From CAZLHO01 sp964559455 (GTDB lineage: Bacteria > Krumholzibacteriota > Krumholzibacteriia > LZORAL124-64-63): a stretch of 50,816 nt of DNA. The stretch is taken from contig CAZLHO010000017.1 in assembly GCA_964559455.1 (NCBI GenBank), positions 1 to 50,816 on the forward strand, written 5' to 3'. A program made the position numbers and the translations under genes. Under the pieces are notes generated by a model. That model ran no database searches and was not told the DNA's origin. It saw only the letters and a list, made by a program, of their open reading frames with translations. Numbering within the stretch: the first letter of the stretch is position 1; every line of letters starts with the position of its first letter. Positions 16,496 through 25,214 of the stretch are shown here, one piece after another.

Positions 16496-18124
16496 ATGGA
16501 ACTGGCGCTCGTGGGAATCGTGAACAACGAACCGCTGCGGCTTCCCCTCCGGGAGGGCGTGCAGCGCGTCGGCCGCGGCGAGGACGTCGAGATCCGTCTG
16601 CCCGTGCCCAGCGTGTCGCGCCGGCACGCCGAGATCAGGCTCGAAGGCGGCCGGGTGATCGTCCGCGACCTCGGCAGCCACAACGGCACGAAGGTCAACG
16701 GGGAGCCCGTTTCCACCGACGTCGACCTGGACGTCGGCGACCAGCTGGGCTTCGCCGAGCTCAGCTTTCGCCTGCAGTCCGCCGACCCGGTCGAGATGAC
16801 GCAGTTCTCGGGCTCGGCGACCCTGGTGCCCAGCGAGGAGATCTCCTGGGAGGAGATGAACCGCGACCGAAGCGTCCGACGCGACCGGCGCTCCAGGCTC
16901 TTCCGGGTGCTGGCCGAGGCGGGCGAACTGCTGACGAATCCGCGGGAGCCCGAGCTGATCTACGAGCCCATCCTGGACCTGGTCGAGACGGCCATGGAGC
17001 CCGAACGCATCTTCGTCCTGCTCCAGGACGAGGGCGGCGAGGAGCCGGTGGTCGTGGCTTCGCGGCTCCGGGGGGGCGGCCAGGCCGGCGACCTGGCCCT
17101 GAGCCGCACCATGGTCCGGCGCGTGCTGCGGGACAAGGCCTCGATCCTGACCACCGATCCGGTGAACGATCCCGACTTCGACGTCGCCATGAGCATGGTC
17201 GCCGGCAGCATCCGCTCCGCGATGGCCTCGCCGCTCTTCGTCAACGAGGAGGTCATCGGCCTGATCTACGCCGACGACACGCGGCAGGGCAAGAGCTTCT
17301 CGCGGGACGAGCTGCGGGCCTTCACGATGCTGGGCGGCACCATCGCCATGGCCATCTCCCACGCCCGTTACCACGCCATCGAAGAGGAGAACCTGCGCCG
17401 CGACGCCGATCTGCGAGCGGCCGGCGATATCCTCGAGCACATCCTGCCCGGACCGCTCCCGGACCTGCCCGGCTACGAGCTGGCGTCCTGCCTCGTGCCC
17501 TGCTTCGAGGTGGGCGGCGACCTCTACGACTTCCAGACGCTGGCCGACGGACGCTTCGCCTTCTTCCTGGGGGACGTCTCGGGCAAGGGCCTGGGCGCCG
17601 CCATGCTGGTGTCGCACCTGATCTCGCTGGCGCGCTTCATGACCGCCGAGGGCTGGGAGCCCGAGCGGATGATGCGGCGCCTGAACGAGCAGATCTTCCG
17701 CTGCACCGACTTCTCGCGCTTCGCGACGGCGATCCTGGGGCATCTGGATCCCGCCGACGGCGGAGTGGTGATCGCCAACGCCGGGCACAACAAGCCCCTG
17801 ATCGTCCGCGCCGACGGGAGCCTCGAGACCTGCGAGGCGGCCGGTCTGCCGGTCGGCATGATGGAGACGGCGGAGTACGGGACCTGCGGGACGACCCTCG
17901 CTCCCGGCGATCTTCTGGTCATGTACAGCGACGGCGTCACCGAGACGATGGACGAGAGCGAAGAACTCTTCGGCGACGAACGCTTCGAGCAGCTGCTGGT
18001 CAGGGAGCGGGGGCGCGGGCTCGACGAGATCGTGGCGGCGGTCCAGGCCGATCTGGCCGCCTTCCGCGGCGGCGCCCCGGTCAGCGACGACGTCTCGCTG
18101 CTGATGATCCGACGCGAGGGCTGA
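16496..18124 (+). CDS. FHA-GAF-PP2C (SpoIIE/RsbU-type) protein phosphatase
   Basis: 542 aa, cytoplasmic. The N-terminal FHA domain binds phosphothreonine: GRG at 26-28, SRRH at 41-44 and SHNGT at 61-65. A GAF domain (about 140-290; sensor of small ligands or redox) follows, with PLFVNEEVIGLIYADD near 243-258. The C-terminal PP2C/SpoIIE phosphatase domain has metal-site motifs VGGDLYDF (about 339), GDVSGKGLGAAM (about 358), NAGHNKP (about 427) and YSDGVTE (about 477). It probably dephosphorylates serine or threonine in an anti-sigma-antagonist-like partner. The ATG at 16496 follows AGAGGAGGG. It lies 25 nt after the propeller kinase, and its FHA domain is a natural reader of that kinase's phosphorylation. 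Confidence 0.9.
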   Translation: MELALVGIVNNEPLRLPLREGVQRVGRGEDVEIRLPVPSVSRRHAEIRLEGGRVIVRDLGSHNGTKVNGEPVSTDVDLDVGDQLGFAELSFRLQSADPVEMTQFSGSATLVPSEEISWEEMNRDRSVRRDRRSRLFRVLAEAGELLTNPREPELIYEPILDLVETAMEPERIFVLLQDEGGEEPVVVASRLRGGGQAGDLALSRTMVRRVLRDKASILTTDPVNDPDFDVAMSMVAGSIRSAMASPLFVNEEVIGLIYADDTRQGKSFSRDELRAFTMLGGTIAMAISHARYHAIEEENLRRDADLRAAGDILEHILPGPLPDLPGYELASCLVPCFEVGGDLYDFQTLADGRFAFFLGDVSGKGLGAAMLVSHLISLARFMTAEGWEPERMMRRLNEQIFRCTDFSRFATAILGHLDPADGGVVIANAGHNKPLIVRADGSLETCEAAGLPVGMMETAEYGTCGTTLAPGDLLVMYSDGVTETMDESEELFGDERFEQLLVRERGRGLDEIVAAVQADLAAFRGGAPVSDDVSLLMIRREG

Positions 18125-18140
18125 GGCCGATCGCCTCAGC
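18120..18140. terminator. Hairpin spanning two convergent stop codons
   Basis: GCTGAGGC / GCCTCAGC, an 8-bp perfect stem with a 5-nt loop (CGATC), overlaps the TGA of the phosphatase gene and the stop of the convergent gene. It has no T-run. Confidence 0.5.
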
Positions 18141-18930
18141 GGTGCTCGTAGCCCAGGCCCTCGCGTTCGACCCGCGTCACGTCCAGCTCGTCCGTCTCGG
18201 CGCAGTACAGTTCCGTCAGCCGGTCCCGGTAGGGCTCCAGCGCCGCCGCCATCGCCGGGGGCAGGCCGTCCGCGAAGGGCCTCCGGCGCGGATCGGCGCG
18301 CAGCGCCGCCGCCTCGTCCCGCCAGAAGCTCCCCGCGCCCTCCATCGCCGCCCGCCGCGCCACCATCTCCCGCAGCTGGGGCAGCACCCGGTCCGTGAAG
18401 ACCGCCGGTTCGTCGTCCCGCGCGAACATGAAGGACGTCGGCCGACGCTCCTGCCAGGAGTGGTAGATCAGCGAGTACAGCCAGGTGTACTCGCCCAGGC
18501 CCATGCGCACGGCCAGCAGGCTCTCGTTGCGCAGGGTGATGTAGCGGCTGATGTCGCGGGCGACGAAGAAGGCGCTGCCCACGACCCGACCGGTCAGGGA
18601 GAAGAACTGGCCCGCTCCCGGCTCCTTGTCGCTCTTCTCCAGTTCGTCCATCCGTGAGAAGTCGATCGCGGCCGTGGTCATCCGGCCGCAGAAGGGCGCC
18701 AGCGTCTCGCGGACGTCGAGGAAGCGCTCCAGGCGGTCCGGCGTCAGACCTCCGTCGGCGGCCGGGGTGTAGGCGTGCGCGTCGGGGTGCTCGCGGTCGA
18801 CGGCCTCTCCGGTGGCGATGCTGCGGTCGCCGGAGATGCGCACCATGACGTAGGCGGAGGCGCTCAGCAGGACGATGAGCGCCAGCAGGCCGAGGCAGCC
18901 GATCCCGGTGAACTTGAGCCATCTGGGCAT
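18136..18930 (-). CDS. Membrane-anchored protein of unknown function
   Basis: 264 aa. I do not recognise a family. The N-terminal helix FTGIGCLGLLALIVLLSASAY (about 7-27) is an uncleaved signal anchor or transmembrane segment. The rest is a soluble, mostly helical, Arg/Glu-rich domain, apparently periplasmic, with LDVRETLAPFCGRM near 71-84 and a conserved-looking aromatic stretch (GLGEYTWLYSLIYHSWQERR) near 145-164. There is a single cysteine in the soluble part near 81 and another near 243. It is oriented against the phosphatase gene and divergent from the winged-helix/propeller gene at 19079. Codon use is like its neighbours, so it is probably genuine. Confidence 0.6.
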   Translation of the reverse strand: MPRWLKFTGIGCLGLLALIVLLSASAYVMVRISGDRSIATGEAVDREHPDAHAYTPAADGGLTPDRLERFLDVRETLAPFCGRMTTAAIDFSRMDELEKSDKEPGAGQFFSLTGRVVGSAFFVARDISRYITLRNESLLAVRMGLGEYTWLYSLIYHSWQERRPTSFMFARDDEPAVFTDRVLPQLREMVARRAAMEGAGSFWRDEAAALRADPRRRPFADGLPPAMAAALEPYRDRLTELYCAETDELDVTRVEREGLGYEHR

Positions 18931-19001
18931 GGGGGCGCTCCGATACGGAGGAGGTTTCGCGGGCGGGCCACGTTTCCAGGACGCAGGATCCCGGGGAAAG
19001 G

Positions 19002-19030
19002 TTGCCTGCCGGTCGTCCAGCGCCGATAAT
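19002..19030 (+). promoter_or_regulatory. Promoter of the winged-helix/propeller gene
   Basis: TTGCCT (19002-19007) and GATAAT (19025-19030) with a 17-bp spacer. The start is expected near 19037, about 42 nt before the ATG. Confidence 0.6.
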
Positions 19031-19078
19031 CAGCCGGCGCCCGGTACGGCGCGCCGACACTCCGACCCGGGGAGCCCG

Positions 19079-21175
19079 ATGGAGCCGAGAACGCCCGAGA
19101 ACCTGGCCGATCATCCCGAGCTGCGCATCGGTGATTGGGTGGTGCTGCCCGCCCTCAACCTCGTCCGCCGGGGCGAGGATTCCCGGCGGATCGAGCCCCG
19201 CCTGATGCACGTCCTCGTCCACCTGGCCCGCCGCCCCGGCCGGGTCGTCCCGCGCGACGAACTGCTGGACGCCGTCTGGGGCGACGCCGTGGTCATGGAG
19301 GAGGCGCTGACCCAGGCCGTCTCGCAGCTGAGGCGTATTCTCGGCGACGACCCCCGGCGGCCCCGCATCATCGAGACGATCCGCAAGCGGGGCTACCGCA
19401 TCGCCGCTCCGGTCGCCGTGCTGGACGCGGCGGGCGGCGAAACCGTCGTCGCCGGCGCGCGGCGCCGCGCGCCGTGGCTGGCCCTGCCCGCCGTCGCCCT
19501 GCTGGTCGCGGCGGCCCTGCTGCTGACCGGCCGACCGGCCGACACGACCGCGCTGGTGCTAGACGAGCTTCCCTTGACCTCGCTGGAGGGAGACGAGACC
19601 GAGCCCGCGCTGTCGCCCGACGGGAGCAGCGTGGTCTTCTCGTGGCGCCCCCCCGGCGAAGACGTGTTCCGGCTGTACCGGATGCCCTGCGGCTCCCAGA
19701 CGCCAACGCCCTTGCCCGAGGTCCCGGGCCATGCGGTCGGCGCCCGTTGGTCGCCGGACGGCGGACGGATCGCCTTCGTCTCGCGCACGGCGACCGGGGA
19801 CAGGATCCACATCGCGCCGGCCGCGGGGGGGGAGCCGTATCCGGTGGGGCCGAGCTTCCCGATGGTCCTGGGGCTCGACTGGCTGCCGGGCGGGGACGCG
19901 CTGGTCCTCGGCGCCTATACGGCCCCGGACGCGCCGACGCAGCTGCTGACCCTGGACCTGAAAACCGCTGCGGCCATTCCGTTGACGTTGCCGCCGACGC
20001 TGATCGCGGGCGACAGCTGGCCGCGGGTGTCGCGCGACGGGAGCGAGATCGCCTTCGTGCGCGGCGACCGCGCCCAGTTCCAGGACGTCCACATCATCCC
20101 GATCGCGGGCGGGGATGTCGCGCGGCTGACGCGGGGCATGCTGGCGATCCGTGGCTTCGACTGGACCCGCGACGGCGGCAGGATCGTCGTCTCGACCGAG
20201 ATGGGCGGCGTGCCCGCCCTGTGGCGGGTGTCCCGGGACGGCGGCGAACCGGTCCGGCTGGTCGCCCGCGGCGACCGCGTCCTCTACCCCTGCTGCGCCG
20301 CGGGCTCCGACCGCCTCGTCTTCAGGACGCAGACCCTGGACACCGACCTGATGCTCTGCCGGCTGCCGGAGTCGCCGGACGGGATTCCGGACCTGGTCTC
20401 GGTCGCACCCTCGACCCGGCTCGACCTCGAGGGCCGCCTGGATCCGGACGGCCGCCGCATCGTCTTCATCTCGCAGCGCGACGGACGCAGCGAGCTCTGG
20501 CTCTGCAGCGTCGAGGGGCGGGACCTGCGCCGGCTCTCGGAGTTCGGCGGGGCCGCCCTCGACCATCCCCGCTGGTCGCCCGACGGCCGGCGGGTGGCGG
20601 TCAACGCGGCCGCGGACGGGGTGCTCCACATCTTCGTCGTCGACGTGGAAAACGGCCGCCGGCGCCAGGTCACTCGCGGGGCCCGTCATTTCCGCTTCGG
20701 ACACTGGTCGGCCGACGGCCGCTGGTTGTATCACTCCACGGCGGAAGGGAAGGGCTGGCGGATCGCCCGGACGCGCGACGACGGCTCCGAGACGCAGGAT
20801 CTGGACATTCCCGCCTGCCTGACCCTCGACGAGACCGCCGGCGGCGAGGTGCTCTACTTCAAGGACACCGCCCCCGGGATCTGGCGTCTGCCGCCGGGGG
20901 GCGGCGTCCCCGAAACCTGCGTCGCCGACCCCGACTCGCTGGGCCGCATCCTGGCCGCCGACGCCTGCGATGACGGCCTCTTCCTGGTCCGCCGCGTCCC
21001 GGACGGGCTGCGGCTGAGCTTCCTCGCCTTCGGCGGCCGCGGGGTCGAGGATCTGGCCGAGCTGCCGGAGGGCGTCTTCGGCGACCTCAGCGTGAGCCGC
21101 GACCGCCGCAGCTTCCTGCTCGCCCGGGTCGAGCGCTCCCAGAGCGACCTGGCCCTGGTCGAGGCCCTTCCCTGA
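19079..21175 (+). CDS. CadC-like winged-helix regulator with periplasmic beta-propeller
   Basis: 698 aa. The N-terminal OmpR/PhoB-type DNA-binding domain (about 15-105) shows RIEPRLMHVLVHLARRPGRV, RDELLDAVWGDAVV, LTQAVSQLRRILGDDP and IETIRKRGYRI. One transmembrane helix (LALPAVALLVAAALLLTG, about 134-151) follows, then about 540 residues of PD40/TolB-type propeller blades (ALSPDGSSVVFSW, SPDGGRIAFVSR, SPDGRRVAV, SADGRWLYHS). The layout matches ToxR/CadC-type one-component membrane regulators that sense an external signal and bind DNA directly. The ATG at 19079 has GGGGAG 5 nt upstream. The propeller resembles that of the kinase at 13.75 kb in design, which suggests parallel sensors. A longer open frame extends to 18875 without family similarity. 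Confidence 0.85.
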   Translation: MEPRTPENLADHPELRIGDWVVLPALNLVRRGEDSRRIEPRLMHVLVHLARRPGRVVPRDELLDAVWGDAVVMEEALTQAVSQLRRILGDDPRRPRIIETIRKRGYRIAAPVAVLDAAGGETVVAGARRRAPWLALPAVALLVAAALLLTGRPADTTALVLDELPLTSLEGDETEPALSPDGSSVVFSWRPPGEDVFRLYRMPCGSQTPTPLPEVPGHAVGARWSPDGGRIAFVSRTATGDRIHIAPAAGGEPYPVGPSFPMVLGLDWLPGGDALVLGAYTAPDAPTQLLTLDLKTAAAIPLTLPPTLIAGDSWPRVSRDGSEIAFVRGDRAQFQDVHIIPIAGGDVARLTRGMLAIRGFDWTRDGGRIVVSTEMGGVPALWRVSRDGGEPVRLVARGDRVLYPCCAAGSDRLVFRTQTLDTDLMLCRLPESPDGIPDLVSVAPSTRLDLEGRLDPDGRRIVFISQRDGRSELWLCSVEGRDLRRLSEFGGAALDHPRWSPDGRRVAVNAAADGVLHIFVVDVENGRRRQVTRGARHFRFGHWSADGRWLYHSTAEGKGWRIARTRDDGSETQDLDIPACLTLDETAGGEVLYFKDTAPGIWRLPPGGGVPETCVADPDSLGRILAADACDDGLFLVRRVPDGLRLSFLAFGGRGVEDLAELPEGVFGDLSVSRDRRSFLLARVERSQSDLALVEALP

Positions 21176-21190
21176 ACCTGCGGTCCTTCC

Positions 21191-23071
21191 TCAGCGCACC
21201 AGGCTCATCCGCCGCGACGCCGCGACGGCGCCGTCAGTCCGCAGATGCAGCAGATAGGTCCCCGCCGGCGCCGGGCACCCCCCGGCGTCGCGGCCGTCCC
21301 AGACGACCTCGTTGATGCCGGCGGGCGCGAACCCGTCCGCCAGGACGGCGACCCGGCGACCGCGGAGGTCGTTGACGGTCAGCAGCACGCGGGCGTCCGC
21401 CTCGACGGCGAAGGAGACGCTGGCGCGGGGGTTGAAGGGGTTCGGCCAGGCGCGCAGGGCGGGGACGACCGCGGCGGGGGTGCGGTCGCCCACCGCGGTG
21501 GCGGCCGTGGCCAGGGTCAGCCGGTCCAGACGCGGCGAGACGGTCGAGTCGGCGGTCGCCAGGCGCACCCGGTACTGGACGTAGCGCCCCTGGGGCGTGG
21601 CGACGGGGCCGGGGACGACGATCTCGGTGGACCACGCGCCGAGGGTGTCGGGGTCGTCGCCGGCGCGCAGGCTGACCCCCAGCGTCGCGCCGGCGGGGAC
21701 CTCGGCCTCCCAGTCCAGGCCGTGGACGCCCTCGCCGCCCAGGTCCAACACCGCGCTCTGCAAGGCGCCCTCGGGGCGGAAGGCGCCGATCTCGTACCAC
21801 AGGAACTGACCCAGTTCGTAGGACGAGGCCAGCACCTCGAGGGCGCCGTCGCCGTCCAGGTCGCCGGCGTTCACGCAAAGCGGCACCCGGCAGTTGTAGT
21901 CGACGATATGTTCCGTCCAGGCCGTCGGATCGCCGCCTCCGTTCTCCCACCAGGCCACGTCGTGCACGTAGTAGCCGACGCCGAGCACGTCCAGCCGGCC
22001 GTCGCCGTTCAGGTCGCGGATCTGCACCTGGTGACCGCCGACGAAGTTGGACCTGATCGTCTGCTCGGTCCAGGCCACGGGATCGCCGCCGTCGTTGCGC
22101 CACCAGCGCACGGCTCCCGTGGCCCCGGTGGCCGCGACGTCCAGGCGGCCGTCGCCGTCGATGTCCCCGGTGCGCACCGAGCGGGCGCCGAAGACGGTGG
22201 AACTGATCGTGGCCGCGGTCCAGACGATGGGATCGCCGCCGTCGTTGCGCCACCAGACGATGCTGTTGGCCAGGGCGCCGGCGCCGACCAGGTCCAGGTC
22301 GCCGTCGCCGTCCAGGTCGCCCGACCAGACCGAATGGGCGCCGCGCAGGTCCTGGTCCACGTAGTGGCGGGTCCAGACGATGGGGTCGCCGCCCCCGTTG
22401 CGCCACCAGGCCACGTCGCCGGGCGTGTAGGCGGAGCAGGCGATGTCGATGCGGCCGTCGCCGTCCACGTCAGCGGCGTGGACGTCGTAGGCTTCCCCCC
22501 AGTTGAGGTCGACGTCCTGTTCGTCCCAGGCGACCGGGGAACCGCCGTCGTTGAGCCAGCAGCGGATGTCCCCGTTGGCGATCTCGGAACAGGCCACGAT
22601 GTCGGGTGCGCCGTCGTCGTCGAAGTCGGCGATGGCGACGCCCGTGGCCCCGGGATGGTCGGTCCCCACCTGCTGGCGGGTCCAGGCGGGAATCGCCGCG
22701 CCGTCGTTGAACCAGACCAGCACCTTGTAGGAGCCGGCGGCCGCTCCGACCACGTCCACGTCGCCGTCGCCGTCGACGTCGACGGCGTCGACGCCGAAGG
22801 AGTTGTAGAAAGCGTCGTCGAACATGTGGGATTCCGGCGACGCCAGCGCATCGGTCGACAGGGCGAGCAGGCCGGGCCGGGCGCGCCACGAGACATCGTC
22901 GGAAGCGGCGAAGCCGCTGTCCCAGACGGCGACGGGACCGGGAGCGACGGGGCCTCCGGACCAGTCGTCCTGGCTGACGTCGGCCCGGGCGGCGCCGACG
23001 GCCACGGCCAGCAGGGTGAAGAGGACGGCGAATGCGGAGGCACGGAGACCGGGCAGGGTGACGGGACGCAT
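21191..23071 (-). CDS. Secreted FG-GAP/VCBS repeat protein with FlgD-like C-terminal domain
   Basis: 626 aa. The signal peptide ends near GAARADVSQ (about 30). Seven FG-GAP-like repeats of about 50 aa carry Asp-rich calcium loops (DVDGDGDVDVVG, DFDDDGAPDIVA, DVDGDGRIDIAC, DLDGDGDLDLVG, DIDGDGRLDVAA, DLNGDGRLDVLG, DLDGDGALEVLA). Each is followed by a Trp-rich segment such as VAWWRNGGGDPIVWT. They would form an integrin-alpha-like propeller. The C-terminal FlgD/Ig domain is WPNPFNPRASVSF ... GTYLLHLRTDG ... MSLVR, as on the other exported proteins here. A surface adhesion or binding role is likely; the ligand is unknown. The ATG at 23071 has AAGGGG upstream. It converges with the propeller regulator, with only 15 nt between stops. 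Confidence 0.82.
   Translation of the reverse strand: MRPVTLPGLRASAFAVLFTLLAVAVGAARADVSQDDWSGGPVAPGPVAVWDSGFAASDDVSWRARPGLLALSTDALASPESHMFDDAFYNSFGVDAVDVDGDGDVDVVGAAAGSYKVLVWFNDGAAIPAWTRQQVGTDHPGATGVAIADFDDDGAPDIVACSEIANGDIRCWLNDGGSPVAWDEQDVDLNWGEAYDVHAADVDGDGRIDIACSAYTPGDVAWWRNGGGDPIVWTRHYVDQDLRGAHSVWSGDLDGDGDLDLVGAGALANSIVWWRNDGGDPIVWTAATISSTVFGARSVRTGDIDGDGRLDVAATGATGAVRWWRNDGGDPVAWTEQTIRSNFVGGHQVQIRDLNGDGRLDVLGVGYYVHDVAWWENGGGDPTAWTEHIVDYNCRVPLCVNAGDLDGDGALEVLASSYELGQFLWYEIGAFRPEGALQSAVLDLGGEGVHGLDWEAEVPAGATLGVSLRAGDDPDTLGAWSTEIVVPGPVATPQGRYVQYRVRLATADSTVSPRLDRLTLATAATAVGDRTPAAVVPALRAWPNPFNPRASVSFAVEADARVLLTVNDLRGRRVAVLADGFAPAGINEVVWDGRDAGGCPAPAGTYLLHLRTDGAVAASRRMSLVR
21917..22715. repeat. 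Imperfect tandem DNA repeats of about 150 bp (VCBS coding repeats)
   Basis: The core GATCGCCGCCGTCGTTGCGC recurs exactly at 22081 and 22231. Diverged copies lie near 21930, 22384, 22540 and 22690, giving a period of about 150 bp (50 codons). These encode the propeller blades. The near identity suggests recent internal duplication or homogenisation. Confidence 0.7.
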
Positions 23072-23228
23072 CGGGAACCCCTTTCAGGCTCGGGTGACGG
23101 AGGCGAGGGTGTCGCGCTCCGGACCGAAGGATGAGGATTCCGCGGTCCGCGAACCTGAAGACAAGGTTGAGATGGGGTCCAGATTTGCTGAACGGGGTGG
23201 ATCCGGGCGGCGGGGGCCGTTTTCCGTC

Positions 23229-24326
23229 TCAGCTGGAGGCGGGGGCGAAGAGTCCCCGCAGACGCGCCAGCCCCCGCTGCAGGGCCCGCGTGCGCAGCAG
23301 GCTCCAGAGGGAAAGGGCCAGGAAGACGACCGTGCCGGCGCGATGCCAGCCGCCGCCGTGCGCGTGGGCGGCGCCGGTCAGCCCGGCCACCGACAGGTCC
23401 GTGCCCGCCAGCAGGACGTCCAGCAGCAGGCCCAGGCCCAGGCTGGCGGCGACGATCACGCCCAGGTAGGCGGCGAAGGGCCGGCGTCCGAACTGCCTCG
23501 AGAGCACGAGCATGCTGGCGGCGTTGGTGGCGGGACCCACCAGCAGGAAGACCAGGGCGGCGCCCGGGCTGACGCCGGCCGCGACCAGTCCGGCGGCCAC
23601 CGGGGTCGACGAGGTGGCGCAGACGTACATCGGCACGCCGATGCCGAGCATGACCAGGTAGGTGAGCAGGTGGCGGCCGGCCAGGCCCTCCCAGTGCAGC
23701 TCGGGCAGGAAGACGGCGACGGCCGCGCCCACGAGCAGGCCCGCCAGCAGCCGCACGGTGAGGTCGTCGAAGAAGTCCACGAAGCCGTAGCGCAGGGCGC
23801 GCCGCCACCAGGCGGGGCGCGCGGCGGGCGCCGCGGCGTCGGCGGGAGCGGACTCCCCGTCGCCGCAGCTGCAGCAGCAGGCCGGGGCGGGGGCGGCGGC
23901 CGGGGCGGGTTCGGCCCGCTTCCGGTCGGCGGCGTCCACCGCGAAGCCGGCCAGGATTCCCGTCAGCAACGAGGACAGGGGACGGTAGACGGCCATCACC
24001 GGGCCGAGCAGGCTCCAGGTCAGCAGCACCGAGACGGCGTCGGTCTCGGGCACCGTGACCAGGAACGAGGCCGTGGCCCCCTTGCCGGCGCCGCGCTTCT
24101 GCAGGGCCAGGGCGGTGGGCAGCACGCTGCAGGAGCACAGCGGCAGGGGCATGCCGATCAGCGTGGCCAGCAGCACCGAGCGCTTGCCGGGACGGGTCAG
24201 CGGCGCCAGCAGGTGTTCGCGCTCCTCGAGCAGCACGTGCAGCAGGCCCGCGGCCAGGAAGCCGAAGAGCATCAGGCCTGAAGATTCGTCCAGGATCCGG
24301 ACGAAGGCGTCGAGAAGTGTGCGCAT
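23229..24326 (-). CDS. SO_0444-family metal efflux permease (DUF318/ArsP-like)
   Basis: 365 aa, about 8-10 transmembrane helices. The hallmark GMPLPLCSCSVLPTALAL near 58-75 matches the predicted permease family (DUF318), whose SO_0444 branch exports Cu/Zn. A cytoplasmic loop carries a Cys cluster, APACCCSCGDGE near 146-157, that may bind metal. A second conserved segment is VPMYVCATSSTPVAAGLVAAG, and the C-terminal loop has HAHGGGWH. It follows znuB by 39 nt on the same strand, so it is probably last in the zur-znuACB operon. An efflux pump inside an uptake operon is odd; it could export a competing metal when zinc is scarce. ArsP-type organoarsenical export is the alternative. Confidence 0.8.
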   Translation of the reverse strand: MRTLLDAFVRILDESSGLMLFGFLAAGLLHVLLEEREHLLAPLTRPGKRSVLLATLIGMPLPLCSCSVLPTALALQKRGAGKGATASFLVTVPETDAVSVLLTWSLLGPVMAVYRPLSSLLTGILAGFAVDAADRKRAEPAPAAAPAPACCCSCGDGESAPADAAAPAARPAWWRRALRYGFVDFFDDLTVRLLAGLLVGAAVAVFLPELHWEGLAGRHLLTYLVMLGIGVPMYVCATSSTPVAAGLVAAGVSPGAALVFLLVGPATNAASMLVLSRQFGRRPFAAYLGVIVAASLGLGLLLDVLLAGTDLSVAGLTGAAHAHGGGWHRAGTVVFLALSLWSLLRTRALQRGLARLRGLFAPASS

Positions 24327-24365
24327 GGGCTCGAGGGCTCCGGGCGAGGCGGCGGGCCGCGTCGG

Positions 24366-25214
24366 TTATCGGTTGCGTCGCCGCAGCAGCCCGGCGCCGG
24401 CGTGCGCCGCCAGGAAGACGGCCGCCGCCAGCAGGATGGTCACCGCGCCGACGGGCAGGTCGGCCCCGTAGCCCAGGGCCAGTCCCGCCGTCGTGAACAC
24501 TCCACTCAATAAAGCGGCGCCGACCATCATCTGCCACAACTTGGCGCTGAACTTGCCGGCCACCGAGACCGGCAGCGTGAGCAGGGCGATCACCAGCACC
24601 ACGCCCACGACGTAGACCAGGGTGACGATCGTCAGCGCCGACAGCACCAGCAGCAGCGTGTAGAAGAAGGAGACGTTCACCCCGCGCAGCCGGGCGAATT
24701 CCTCGTCGAAGCAGACGGCGAGCAGGGGGTTGTAGAAGAGGAAGGCGACGAGCAGCACGGCCAGGTCCAGGCCCACCAGCAAGCGCATGGCGCCGGCGTC
24801 CACCAGCACGACGTTGCCGAAGAGGTAGGTCATCAGGTCGGCCTTGTAGCCGGGCGTCTGGAAGAGGAAGAGGATGCCCGCGGCCATGCCCACGGCCCAC
24901 AGGGCCGAGATCACCGTCTCTTCGCGCTCGCGCAGGCGGGCGCGGGCCAGGCCCAGCAGCAGGGCGCCCACCACCGCCGCGGCGACCGCGCCGTGCAGGG
25001 GATGCAGCCATTCCCAGCCGCGGGTGGCCCGCAGCCAGTAGGCCGCGCCCATGCCGCCCAGCACGGCGTGGGCCAGGCTGCCGGCGATGGCCGTGATGCG
25101 CCGCGTGACGACGTAGGTGCCGACCACGCCGCAGGCCACGCTGGCCATCAGGCCCGCGAAGAGGGCCCGGCGCAGGAAGGCGAAGTCGTTCAGGGCCTGC
25201 AGGAAATCACCCAT
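24366..25214 (-). CDS. znuB: Zinc ABC transporter permease
   Basis: 282 aa, with 8-9 transmembrane helices of the ABC-3 metal permease family. Landmarks are the N-terminal LRRALFAGLMASVACGVVGT, SLAHAVLGGMGAAYWL (the conserved helix near the substrate path), VCFDEEFARLRGVNV and VYVVGVVLVIALLTLPVSVA. It pairs with ZnuC and ZnuA to import Zn2+ (Mn2+ or Fe2+ is possible, because family members differ). Its ATG at 25214 lies inside the end of znuC (8-nt overlap), indicating coupled translation. Confidence 0.9.
   Translation of the reverse strand: MGDFLQALNDFAFLRRALFAGLMASVACGVVGTYVVTRRITAIAGSLAHAVLGGMGAAYWLRATRGWEWLHPLHGAVAAAVVGALLLGLARARLREREETVISALWAVGMAAGILFLFQTPGYKADLMTYLFGNVVLVDAGAMRLLVGLDLAVLLVAFLFYNPLLAVCFDEEFARLRGVNVSFFYTLLLVLSALTIVTLVYVVGVVLVIALLTLPVSVAGKFSAKLWQMMVGAALLSGVFTTAGLALGYGADLPVGAVTILLAAAVFLAAHAGAGLLRRRNR

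Noticed and set aside
18875..19078. Longer N-terminus of the winged-helix/propeller protein starting at 18875.
   Set aside because: It overlaps the divergent gene and the promoter at 19002-19030; the ATG at 19079 has a ribosome site and begins just before the DNA-binding domain.
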